From: Auanema rhodensis
Lineage: Eukaryota; Nematoda; Chromadorea; Rhabditida; Rhabditidae
Length of the DNA stretch: 64,000 nucleotides
Assembly: GCA_964057225.1 (NCBI GenBank)
Contig: OZ059896.1
Span: 9,424,001 to 9,488,000, forward strand
Direction: 5' to 3'
The notes under the pieces are model-generated. The model did not search any database. It saw only the letters and a list, made by a program, of their open reading frames with translations, and was not told the origin of the DNA. The stretch's first letter is position 1. Every line of letters starts with the position of its first letter. A program made the position numbers and the translations under genes. This document shows positions 1 through 11,472 of the stretch, piece by piece.

Positions 1-25
1 TTACAGTACCGTGTCACTGTATGTT

Positions 26-35
26 TTATCGATAA
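26..35. repeat. Perfect palindrome TTATCGATAA, present in nearly every unit
   Basis: A 10-bp perfect inverted repeat lies 85 bp upstream of the first tRNA and recurs at 213-bp steps. A few units carry TTATCAATAA or a changed first base. The core TATCGATA equals the insect DRE element bound by DREF and BEAF-type factors; a shared function here is only a guess. Confidence 0.75.
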
Positions 36-117
36 ACTTCATTTTTCCTATTGACCACTAGTTTGTTGGAGTCCAATTCATCTGGCGCCATGTATGCTAG
101 CACATCATAAGGTCTTG

Positions 118-129
118 TGGTGTAGTGGT
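118..129 (+). promoter_or_regulatory. Pol III A box of the first tRNA copy
   Basis: TGGTGTAGTGG spans tRNA bases 8-19 and fits the eukaryotic A-box pattern TRGYNNARNNG. The same box recurs every 213 bp; it is altered by G19C at 6075 and 10335 and by G15A at 43137. Confidence 0.85.
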
Positions 130-161
130 TATCACGTCTGCTTTACACGCAGAAGGTCGTC

Positions 162-172
162 GGTTCGAACCC
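162..172 (+). promoter_or_regulatory. Pol III B box of the first tRNA copy
   Basis: GGTTCGAACCC at tRNA bases 52-62 fits the B-box consensus GGTTCGANNCC bound by TFIIIC. It is intact in nearly all copies; G52A at 11400, G53A at 45267 and the G63A copies touch or border it. Confidence 0.88.
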
Positions 173-187
173 GGCCAAGACCTGTTC

Positions 188-191
188 TTTT
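188..191 (+). terminator. Pol III T4 terminator of the first tRNA copy
   Basis: The tRNA is followed by the trailer TGTTC and then TTTT, the minimal Pol III stop. The same T4 recurs at offset +77 to +80 from each tRNA start, so each unit looks like an autonomous transcription unit rather than part of a polycistron. Confidence 0.85.
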
Positions 192-536
192 GAAGGATTT
201 TAATCCAAAATCATCAGAGTACCGTGTCACTGTATGTTTTATCGATAAACTTCATTTTTCCTATTGACCACTAGTTTGTTGGAGTCCAATTCATCTGGCG
301 CCATGTATGCTAGCACATCATAAGGTCTTGTGGTGTAGTGGTTATCACGTCTGCTTTACACGCAGAAGGTCGTCGGTTCGAACCCGGCCAAGACCTGTTC
401 TTTTGAAGGATTTTAATCCAAAATCATTAGAGTACCGTGTCACTGTATGTTTTATCGATAAACTTCATTTTTCCTATTGACCACTAGTTTGTTGGAGCCC
501 AATTGATCTGGCGCCATGTATGCTAGCACATCATAA

Positions 537-609
537 GGTCTTTTGGTGTAGTGGTTATCACGTCTGCTTTACACGCAGAAGGTCGTCGGTTCGAACCCGG
601 CCAAGACCT
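537..609 (+). tRNA. tRNA-Val (UAC) with broken acceptor pair
   Basis: G7 is T, so the last acceptor-stem pair becomes U7-C66. The rest matches the reference; the effect on function is unknown. Confidence 0.85.
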
Positions 610-2027
610 GTGCTTTTGAAGGATTTTAGTCCAAAATCATTAGAGTACCGTGTCACTGTATGTTTTATCGATAAACTACACTTTTCCTATTGACCACTAG
701 TTTGTTGGAGTCCAATTCATCTGGCGCCATGTATGCTAGCACATCATAAGGTCTTGTGGTGTAGTGGTTATCACGTCTGCTTTACACGCAGAAGGTCGTC
801 GGTTCGAACCCGGCCAAGACCTGTGCTTTTGAAGGATTTTAGTCCAAAATCATAAGAGTACCGTCTCACTGTATGTTTTATCGATAAACTACATTTTTCC
901 TATTGTACACTAGTTTGTTGGAGCCCAATTGATCTGGCGCCATGTATGCTAGCACATCATAAGGTCTTGTGGTGTAGTGGTTATCACGTCTGCTTTACAC
1001 GCAGAAGGTCGTCGGTTCGAACCCGGCCAAGACCTGTTCTTTTGAAGGATTTTAATCCAAAATCATCAGAGTACCGTGTCACTGTATGTTTTATCGATAA
1101 ACTACATTTTTCCTATTGACCACTAGTTTGTTGGAGCCCAATTGATCCGGCGCCATGTATGCTAGCACATCATAAGGTCTTGTGGTGTAGTGGTTATCAC
1201 GTCTGCTTTACACGCAGAAGGTCGTCGGTTCGAACCCGGCCAAGACCTGTTCTTTTGAAGGATTTTAATCCAAAATCATCACAGTACCGTGTCACTGTAT
1301 GTTTTATCGATAAACTACACTTTTCCTATTGACCACTAGTTTGTTGGAGCCCAATTGATCTGGCGCCATGTATGCTACCACATCATAAGGTCTTGTGGTG
1401 TAGTGGTTATCACGTCTGCTTTACACGCAGAAGGTCGTCGGTTCGAACCCGGCCAAGACCTGTTCTTTTGAAGGAATTTAATCCAAAATCATTAGAATAC
1501 CGTGTCACTGTATGTTTTATCGATAAACTACATTTTTCCTATTGACCACTAGTTTGTTGGAGCCCAATTGATCCGGCGCCATGTATGCTAGCACATCATA
1601 AGGTCTTGTGGTGTAGTGGTTATCACGTCTGCTTTACACGCAGAAGGTCGTCGGTTCGAACCCGGCCAAGACCTGTTCTTTTGAAGGATTTTAATCCAAA
1701 ATCATCAGAGTACCGTGTCACTGTATGTTTTATCGATAAACTACATTTTTCCTATTGACCACTAGTTTGTTGGAGCCCAATTGATCTGGCGCCATGTATG
1801 CTAGGAGATCATAAGGTCTTGTGGTGTAGTGGTTATCACGTCTGCTTTACACGCAGAAGGTCGTCGGTTCGAACCCGGCCAAGACCTGTTCTTTTGAAGG
1901 ATTTTAATCCAAAATCATAAGAGTACCGTCTCACTGTATGTTTTATCGATAAACTACACTTTTCCTATTGACCACTAGTTTGTTGGAGTCCAATTCATCT
2001 GACGCCACGTTTGCTAGCACATCATAA

Positions 2028-2100
2028 GGTCTTGTGGTGTAGTGGTTATCACGTCTGCTTCACACGCAGAAGGTCGCCGGTTCGAACCCGGCCAAGACCT
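2028..2100 (+). tRNA. tRNA-Val (CAC), first CAC copy
   Basis: Differs from the UAC reference at two bases only: T34C, making anticodon CAC (reads GUG), and T50C, turning the U50-G64 wobble into a C-G pair. Acceptor, D arm and T loop are unchanged. Confidence 0.96.
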
Positions 2101-4583
2101 GTGCTTTTGAAGGATTTTAGTCCAAAATCATTAGAGTACCGTGTCACTGTATGTTTTATCGATAAACTACACTTTTCCTATTGACCACTAGTTTGTTGGA
2201 GTCCAATTCATCTGGCGCCACGTTTGCTAGCACATCATAAGGTCTTGTGGTGTAGTGGTTATCACGTCTGCTTTACACGCAGAAGGTCGTCGGTTCGAAC
2301 CCGGCCAAGACCTGTTCTTTTGAAGGATTTTAATCCAAAATCATCACAGTACCGTGTCACTGTATGTTTTATCGATAAATTACACTTTTCCTATTGACCA
2401 CTAGTTTGTTGGAGCCCAATTGATCTGGCGCCATGTATGCTACCACATCATAAGGTCTTGTGGTGTAGTGGTTATCACGTCTGCTTCACACGCAGAAGGT
2501 CGCCGGTTCGAACCCGGCCAAGACCTGTTCTTTTGAAAGATTTTAATCCAAAATCATTACAGTACCGTGTCAATGTATGTTTTATCGATAAACTACATTT
2601 TTCCTATTGACCACTAGTTTGTTGGAGCCCAATTGATCTGGCGCCATGTATGCTAGCACATCATAAGGTCTTGTGGTGTAGTGGTTATCACGTCTGCTTT
2701 ACACGCAGAAGGTCGTCGGTTCGAACCCGGCCAAGACCTGTTCTTTTGAAGGATTTTAATCCAAAATCATTAGAGTACCGTGTCACTGTATGTTTTATCG
2801 ATAAACTACATTTTTCCTATTGACCACTAGTTTGTTGGAGCCCAATTGATCTGGCGCCATGTATGCTAGCACATCATAAGGTCTTGTGGTGTAGTGGTTA
2901 TCACGTCTGCTTTACACGCAGAAGGTCGTCGGTTCGAACCCGGCCAAGACCTGTTCTTTTGAAGGATTTTAATACAAAATCATCAGAGTACCGTGTCACT
3001 GTATGTTTTATCGATAAACTACACTTTTCCTATTGACCACTAGTTTGTTGGAGCCCAATTGATCTGGCGCCATGTATGCTACCACATCATAAGGTCTTGT
3101 GGTGTAGTGGTTATCACGTCTGCTTTACACGCAGAAGGTCGTCGGTTCGAACCCGGCCAAGACCTGTTCTTTTGAAGGATTTTAATCCAAAATCATCAGA
3201 GTACCGTGTCACTGTATGTTTTATCGATAAACTACACTTTTCCTATTGACCACTAGTTTGTTGGAGCCCAATTGATCTGGCGCCATGTATGCTAGCACAT
3301 CATAAGGTCTTGTGGTGTAGTGGTTATCACGTCTGCTTCACACGCAGAAGGTCGCCGGTTCGAACCCGGCCAAGACCTGTTCTTTTGAAGGATTTTAATC
3401 CATAATCATCACAGTACCGTGTCACTGTATGTTTTATCGATAAACTACATTTTTCCTATTGACCACTAGTTTGTTGGAGTCCAATTCATCTGACGCCATG
3501 TATGCTAGGAGATCATAAGGTCTTGTGGTGTAGTGGTTATCACGTCTGCTTTACACGCAGAAGGTCGTCGGTTCGAACCCGGCCAAGACCTGTTCTTTTG
3601 AAGGATTTTAATCCAAAATCAAAAGAGTACCGTCTCACTGTATGTTTTATCGATAAACTACACTTTTCCTATTGACCACTAGTTTGTTGGAGTCCAATTC
3701 ATCTGACGCCACGTTTGCTAGCACATCATAAGGTCTTGTGGTGTAGTGGTTATCACGTCTGCTTCACACGCAGAAGGTCGCCGGTTCGAACCCGGCCAAG
3801 ACCTGTGCTTTTGAAGGATTTTAGTCCAAAATCATTAGAGTACCGTGTCACTGTATGTTTTATCGATAAACTACACTTTTCCTATTGACCACTAGTTTGT
3901 TGGAGTCCAATTCATCTGGCGCCACGTTTGCTAGCACATCATAAGGTCTTGTGGTGTAGTGGTTATCACGTCTGCTTCACACGCAGAAGGTCGCCGGTTC
4001 GAACCCGGCCAAGACCTGTGCTTTTGAAGGATTTTAGTCCAAAATCATAAGAGTACCGTCTCACTGTATGTTTTATCGATAAACTAAATTTTTCCTATTG
4101 TACACTAGTTTGTTGGAGCCCAATTGATCTGGCGCCATGTATGCTACCACATTATAAGGTCTTGTGGTGTAGTGGTTATCACGTCTGCTTTACACGCAGA
4201 AGGTCGTCGGTTCGAACCCGGCCAAGACCTGTTCTTTTGAAGGATTTTAATCCAAAATCATAAGAGTACCGTCTCACTGTATGTTTTATCGATAAACTAC
4301 ATTTTTCCTATTGAACACTAGTTTGTTGGAGCCCAATTGATCTGGCGCCATGTATGCTAGGACATCATAAGGTCTTGTGGTGTAGTGGTTATCACGTCTG
4401 CTTTACACGCAGAAGGTCGTCGGTTCGAACCCGGCCAAGACCTGTTCTTTTGAAGGATTTTAATCCAAAATCATCAGAGTACCGTGTCACTGTATGTTTT
4501 ATCGATAAACTACATTTTTCCTATTGAACACTAGTTTGTTGGAGCCCAATTGATCTGGCGCCATGTATGCTAGCACGTCATAA

Positions 4584-4656
4584 GGTCTTGTGGTGTAGTG
4601 GTTATCACATCTGCTTTACACGCAGAAGGTCGTCGGTTCGAACCCGGCCAAGACCT
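4584..4656 (+). tRNA. tRNA-Val (UAC) with G26A
   Basis: The base joining the D stem and anticodon stem is A instead of G. The same variant, with the same CACGTCATAAGG leader, returns at 9057, marking a duplication. Confidence 0.88.
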
Positions 4657-6074
4657 GTTCTTTTGAAGGATTTTAATCCAAAATCATCACAGTACCGTGT
4701 CACTGTATGTTTTATCGATAAACTACACTTTTCCTATTGACCACTAGTTTGTTGGAGCCCAATTGATCTGGCGCCATGTATGCTACTACATCATAAGGTC
4801 TTGTGGTGTAGTGGTTATCACGTCTGCTTCACACGCAGAAGGTCGCCGGTTCGAACCCGGCCAAGACCTGTTCTTTTGAAAGATTTTAATCCAAAATCAT
4901 TACAGTACCGTGTCAATGTATGTTTTATCGATAAACTACATTTTTCCTATTGACCACTAGTTTGTTGGAGCCCAATTGATCTGGCGCCATGTATGCTAGC
5001 ACATCATAAGGTCTTGTGGTGTAGTGGTTATCACGTCTGCTTTACACGCAGAAGGTCGTCGGTTCGAACCCGGCCAAGACCTGTTCTTTTGAAGGATTTT
5101 AATCCAAAATCATTAGAGTACCGTGTCACTGTATGTTTTATCGATAAACTACATTTTTCCTATTGACCACTAGTTTGTTGGAGCCCAATTGATCTGGCGC
5201 CATGTATGCTACCACATCATAAGGTCTTGTGGTGTAGTGGTTATCACGTCTGCTTTACACGCAGAAGGTCGTCGGTTCGAACCCGGCCAAGACCTGTTCT
5301 TTTGAAGGATTTTAATCCAAAATCATTACAGTACCGTGTCACTGTATGTTTTATCGATAAACTACACTTTTCCTATTGACCACTAGTTTGTTGGAGCCCA
5401 ATTGATCTGGCGTCATGTTTGCCAGCTTATCATAAGGTCTTGTGGTGTAGTGGTTATCACGTCTGCTTTACACGCAGAAGGTCGTCGGTTCGAACCCGGC
5501 CAAGACCTGTTCTTTTGAAGGATTTTAGTCCAAAATCATTAGAGTACCTTGTCACTGTATGTTTTATCGATAAACTACATTTTTCCTATTGACCACTAGT
5601 TTGTTGGAGCCCAATTGATCTGGCGCCATGTATGCTAGCACATCATAAGGTCTTGTGGTGTAGTGGTTATCACGTCTGCTTTACACGCAGAAGGTCGTCG
5701 GTTCGAACCCGGCCAAGACCTGTTCTTTTGAAGGATTTTAATCCAAAATCATCACAGTACCGTGTCACTGTATGTTTTATCAATAAACTACACTTTTCCT
5801 ATTGACCACTAGTATGTTGGAGCCCAATTGATCTGGCGCCATGTATGCTACCTCATCATAAGGTCTTGTGGTGTAGTGGTTATCACGTCTGCTTTACACG
5901 CAGAAGGTCGTCGGTTCGAACCCGGCCAAGACCTGTTCTTTTGAAGGATTTTAATCCAAAATCATCAGAGTACCGTGTAACTGTATGTTTCATCGATAAA
6001 CTACATTTTTCCTATTGACCACTAGTTTGTTGGAGTCCAATTCATCTGGCGCCACGTTTGCTAGCACATCATAA

Positions 6075-6147
6075 GGTCTTGTGGTGTAGTGCTTATCACG
6101 TCTGCTTTACACGCAGAAGGTCGTCGGTTCGAACCCGGCCAAGACCT
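6075..6147 (+). tRNA. tRNA-Val (UAC) with G19C
   Basis: The D-loop GG at 18-19 is GC. G19 normally pairs with C56 of the T loop and is also the last A-box base, so both folding and transcription may be weakened. An identical variant starts at 10335. Confidence 0.87.
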
Positions 6148-9100
6148 GTTCTTTTGAAGGATTTTAATCCAAAATCATTACAGTACCGTGTCACTGTATG
6201 TTTTATCGATAAACTACACTTTTCCTATTGACCACTAGTTTGTTGGAGTCCAATTCATCTGCCGCCACGTTTGCCAGCTTATCATAAGGTCTTGTGGTGT
6301 AGTGGTTATCACGTCTGCTTCACACGCAGAAGGTCGCCGGTTCGAACCCGGCCAAGACCTGTTCTTTTGAAGGATTTCAATCCAAAATCATCAGAGTCCC
6401 GTGTCACTGTATGTTTTATCGATAAACTACACTTTTCCTATTGACCACTAGTATGTTGGAGCCCAATTGATCTGGCGCCATGTATGCTACCACATCATAA
6501 GGTCTTGTGGTGTAGTGGTTATCACGTCTGCTTTACACGCAGAAGGTCGTCGGTTCGAACCCGGCCAAGACCTGTTCTTTTGAAGGATTTTAATCCAAAA
6601 TCATCAGAGTACCGTGTCACTATATGTTTTATCGATAAACTACACTTTTCCTATTGACCACTAGTTTGTTGGAGTCCAATTCATCTGCCGCCACGTTTGC
6701 CAGCTTATCATAAGGTCTTGTGGTGTAGTGGTTATCACGTCTGCTTCACACGCAGAAGGTCGCCGGTTCGAACCCGGCCAAGACCTGTTCTTTTGAAGGA
6801 TTTCAATCCAAAATCATCAGAGTCCCGTGTCACTGTATGTTTTATCGATAAACTACACTTTTCCTATTGACCACTAGTATGTTGGAGCCCAATTGATCTG
6901 GCGCCATGTATGCTACCACATCATAAGGTCTTGTGGTGTAGTGGTTATCACGTCTGCTTTACACGCAGAAGGTCGTCGGTTCGAACCCGGCCAAGACCTG
7001 TTCTTTTGAAGGATTTTAATCCAAAATCATCAGAGTACCGTGTCACTATATGTTTTATCGATAAACTACATTTTTCCTATTGACCACTAGTTTGTTGGAG
7101 CCCAATTGATCTGGCGCCATGTATGCTAGGACATCATAAGGTCTTGTGGTGTAGTGGTTATCACGTCTGCTTTACACGCAGAAGGTCGTCGGTTCGAACC
7201 CGGCCAAGACCTGTTCTTTTGAAGGATTTTAATCCAAAATCATCAGAGTACCGTGTCACTGTATGTTTTATCGATAAACTACATTTTTCCTATTGACCAC
7301 TAGTTTGTTGGAGCCCAATTGATCTGGCGCCATGTATGCTAGGACATCATAAGGTCTTGTGGTGTAGTGGTTATCACGTCTGCTTTACACGCAGAAGGTC
7401 GTCGGTTCGAACCCGGCCAAGACCTGTTCTTTTGAAAGATTTTAATCCAAAATCATCAGAGTACCGTGTCACTGTATGTTTTATCGATAAACTACATTTT
7501 TCCTATTGACCACTAGTTTGTTGGAGTCCAATTCATCTGACGCCACGTTTGCTAGCACATCATAAGGTCTTGTGGTGTAGTGGTTATCACGTCTGCTTCA
7601 CACGCAGAAGGTCGCCGGTTCGAACCCGGCCAAGACCTGTTCTTTTGAAGGATTTTAATACATAATCATCACAGTACCGTGTCACTGTATGTTTTATCGA
7701 TAAACTACACTTTTCCTATTGACCACTAGTTTGTTGGAGCCCAATTGATCTGACGCCACGTTTGCTAGCACATCATAAGGTCTTGTGGTGTAGTGGTTAT
7801 CACGTCTGCTTTACACGCAGAAGGTCGTCGGTTCGAACCCGGCCAAGACCTGTTCTTTTGAAGGATTTTAATCCAAAATCATCAGACTACCGTGTCACTG
7901 TATGTTTTATCGATAAACTACACTTTTCCTATTAACCACTAGTATGTTGGAGCCCAATTGATCTGGCGCCATGTATGCCACCACATCATAAGGTCTTGTG
8001 GTGTAGTGGTTATCACGTCTGCTTTACACGCAGAAGGTCGTCGGTTCGAACCCGGCCAAGACCTGTTCTTTTAAAGGATTTTAATCCAAAATCATTACAG
8101 TACCGTGTCACTGTATGTTTTATCGATAAACTACACTTTTCCTATTGACCACTAGTTTGTTGGAGTCCAATTCATCTGGCGCCACGTTTGCTAGCACATC
8201 ATAAGGTCTTGTGGTGTAGTGGTTATCACGTCTGCTTCACACGCAGAAGGTCGCCGGTTCGAACCCGGCCAAGACCTGTTCTTTTGAAGGATTTTAATCC
8301 AAAATCATCACAGTACCGTGTCACTGTATGTTTTATCGATAAACTACACTTTTCCTATTGACCACTAGTTTGTTGGAGCCCAATTGATCTGACGCCACGT
8401 TTGCTAGCACATCATAAGGTCTTGTGGTGTAGTGGTTATCACGTCTGCTTTACACGCAGAAGGTCGTCGGTTCGAACCCGGCCAAGACCTGTTCTTTTGA
8501 AGGATTTTAATCCAAAATCATCAGACTACCGTGTCACTGTATGTTTTATCGATAAACTACACTTTTCCTATTGACCACTAGTATGTTGGAGCCCAATTGA
8601 TCTGGCGCCATGTATGCCACCACATCATAAGGTCTTGTGGTGTAGTGGTTATCACGTCTGCTTTACACGCAGAAGGTCGTCGGTTCGAACCCGGCCAAGA
8701 CCTGTTCTTTTAAAGGATTTTAATCCAAAATCATCAGAGTACCGTGTCACTGTATGTTTTATCGATAAACTACACTTTTCCTATTGACCACTAGTTTGTT
8801 GGAGTCCAATTCATCTGGCGCCACGTTTGCTAGCACATCATAAGGTCTTGTGGTGTAGTGGTTATCACGTCTGCTTTACACGCAGAAGGTCGTCGGTTCG
8901 AACCCGGCCAAGACCTGTTCTTTTGAAGGATTTTAATCCAAAATCATCAGAGTACCGTGTCACTGTATGTTTTATCGATAAACTACATTTTTCCTATTGA
9001 ACACTAGTTTGTTGGAGCCCAATTGATCTGGCGCCATGTATGCTAGCACGTCATAAGGTCTTGTGGTGTAGTGGTTATCACATCTGCTTTACACGCAGAA

Positions 9101-10334
9101 GGTCGTCGGTTCGAACCCGGCCAAGACCTGTTCTTTTGAAGGATTTTAGTCCAAAATCATTAGAGTACCTTGTCACTGTATGTTTTATCGATAAACTACA
9201 TTTTTCCTATTGACCACTAGTTTGTTGGAGCCCAATTGATCTGGCGCCATGTATGCTAGCACATCATAAGGTCTTGTGGTGTAGTGGTTATCACGTCTGC
9301 TTTACACGCAGAAGGTCGTCGGTTCGAACCCGGCCAAGACCTGTTCTTTTGAAGGATTTTAATCCAAAATCATTACAGTACCGTGTCACTGTATGTTTTA
9401 TCGATAAACTACACTTTTCCTATTGACCACTAGTTTGTTGGAGCCCAATTGATCTGGCGTCATGTTTGCCAGCTTATCATAAGGTCTTGTGGTGTAGTGG
9501 TTATCACGTCTGCTTTACACGCAGAAGGTCGTCGGTTCGAACCCGGCCAAGACCTGTTCTTTTGAAGGATTTTAGTCCAAAATCATTAGAGTACCTTGTC
9601 ACTGTATTTTTTATCGATAAACTACATTTTTCCTATTGACCACTAGTTTGTTGGAGCCCAATTGATCTGGCGCCATGTATGCTAGCACATCATAAGGTCT
9701 TGTGGTGTAGTGGTTATCACGTCTGCTTTACACGCAGAAGGTCGTCGGTTCGAACCCGGCCAAGACCTGTTCTTTTGAAGGATTTTAATCCAAAATCATC
9801 ACAGTACCGTGTCACTGTATGTTTTATCAATAAACTACACTTTTCCTATTGACCACTAGTATGTTGGAGCCCAATTGATCTGGCGCCATGTATGCTACCA
9901 CATCATAAGGTCTTGTGGTGTAGTGGTTATCACGTCTGCTTTACACGCAGAAGGTCGTCGGTTCGAACCCGGCCAAGACCTGTTCTTTTGAAGGATTTTA
10001 ATCCAAAATCATCAGAGTCCCGTGTCACTGTATGTTTTATCGATAAACTACACTTTTCCTATTGACCACTAGTATGTTGGAGCCCAATTGATCTGGCGCC
10101 ATGTATGCTACCACATCATAAGGTCTTGTGGTGTAGTGGTTATCACGTCTGCTTTACACGCAGAAGGTCGTCGGTTCGAACCCGGCCAAGACCTGTTCTT
10201 TTGAAGGATTTTAATCCAAAATCATCAGAGTACCGTGTCACTGTATGTTTCATCGATAAACTACATTTTTCCTATTGACCACTAGTTTGTTGGAGTCCAA
10301 TTCATCTGGCGCCACGTTTGCTAGCACATCATAA

Positions 10335-10407
10335 GGTCTTGTGGTGTAGTGCTTATCACGTCTGCTTTACACGCAGAAGGTCGTCGGTTCGAACCCGGCC
10401 AAGACCT
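10335..10407 (+). tRNA. tRNA-Val (UAC) with G19C, second copy
   Basis: Same D-loop substitution as at 6075, 20 units upstream, with similar neighbours. It probably arose by block duplication rather than recurrent mutation. Confidence 0.87.
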
Positions 10408-10973
10408 GTTCTTTTGAAGGATTTTAATCCAAAATCATTACAGTACCGTGTCACTGTATGTTTTATCGATAAACTACACTTTTCCTATTGACCACTAGTT
10501 TGTTGGAGTCCAATTCATCTGCCGCCACGTTTGCCAGCTTATCATAAGGTCTTGTGGTGTAGTGGTTATCACGTCTGCTTCACACGCAGAAGGTCGCCGG
10601 TTCGAACCCGGCCAAGACCTGTTCTTTTGAAGGATTTTAATCCAAAATCATCAGAGTACCGTGTCACTGTATGTTTTATCGATAAAATACATTTTTCCTA
10701 TTGACCACTAGTTTGTTGGAGCCCAATTGATCTGGCGCCATGTATGCTACCACATCATAAGGTCTTGTGGTGTAGTGGTTATCACGTCTGCTTTACACGC
10801 AGAAGGTCGTCGGTTCGAACCCGGCCAAGACCTGTTCTTTTGAAGGATTTTAATCCAAAATCATCAGACTACCGTGTCACTGTATGTTTTATCGATAAAC
10901 TACACTTTTCCTATTGACCACTAGTATGTTGGAGCCCAATTGATCTGGCGCCATGTATGCTACCACATCATAA

Positions 10974-11046
10974 GGTCTTGTGGTGTAGTGGTTATCACGT
11001 CTGCTTTACACGCAGAAGGTCGTCGGTTCGAACCCAGCCAAGACCT
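10974..11046 (+). tRNA. tRNA-Val (UAC) with G63A
   Basis: The T-stem 3' strand reads CCAGC, leaving a C51-A63 mismatch. The same variant starts at 13104 and 15660, the latter two exactly 12 units apart. Confidence 0.86.
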
Positions 11047-11399
11047 GTTCTTTTGAAGGATTTTAATCCAAAATCATCAGAGTACCGTGTCACTGTATGT
11101 TTTATCGATAAACTACACTTTTCCTATTGACCACTAGTATGTTGGAGCCCAATTGATCTGGCGCCATGTATGCTACCACATCATAAGGTCTTGTGGTGTA
11201 GTGGTTATCACGTCTGCTTTACACGCAGAAGGTCGTCGGTTCGAACCCGGCCAAGACCTGTTCTTTTGAAGGATTTTAATCCAAAATCATCAGAGTACCG
11301 TGTCACTGTATGTTTTATCGATAAACTACATTTTTCCTACTGACCACTAGTTTGTTGGAGTCCAATTCATCTGACGCCACGTTTGTTAGCAAATCATAA

Positions 11400-11472
11400 G
11401 GTCTTGTGGTGTAGTGGTTATCACGTCTGCTTCACACGCAGAAGGTCGCCAGTTCGAACCCGGCCAAGACCT
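11400..11472 (+). tRNA. tRNA-Val (CAC) with G52A
   Basis: The T-stem 5' strand reads GCCAG, giving an A52-C62 mismatch and changing the first B-box base. A singleton in this window. Confidence 0.85.

Larger units (their letters stand above)
111..183 (+). tRNA. tRNA-Val (UAC), reference copy of the array
   Basis: Acceptor GGTCTTG pairs perfectly with CAAGACC (7 bp). D arm is at bases 10-25 with G18 G19. Anticodon stem TCTGC/GCAGA encloses the 7-nt loop TTTACAC, giving anticodon TAC, which reads GUA. The T arm is GTCGG-TTCGAAC-CCGGC with a U50-G64 wobble. There is no intron. Linear numbering from the first base equals standard numbering from base 21 onward. The base after the acceptor stem (73) is T, and CCA is not encoded. 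All array copies are variants of this sequence. Confidence 0.97.
111..5295 (+). tRNA. tRNA-Val copies k0-k24 (25 genes)
   Basis: Genes start every 213 bp from 111 to 5223, each 73 nt including base 73. Anticodon CAC copies (loop TTCACAC, T-stem C50) start at 2028, 2454, 3306, 3732, 3945 and 4797. The other 19 are UAC. Variants: G7T at 537 and G26A at 4584. Flanks here are mainly the GTATGCTAGCAC and CGTTTGCTAGCAC types. Confidence 0.95.
5436..10620 (+). tRNA. tRNA-Val copies k25-k49 (25 genes)
   Basis: Starts run from 5436 to 10548 in 213-bp steps. CAC copies start at 6288, 6714, 7566, 8205 and 10548; the other 20 are UAC. Variants: G19C at 6075 and 10335, G26A at 9057. The leader GTCATGTTTGCCAGCTTATC occurs before 5436 and again before 9483, so the 5.4-6.3 kb and 9.5-10.6 kb parts look like copies of each other. 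GTATGTTGGAG flanks first appear in this block. Confidence 0.95.
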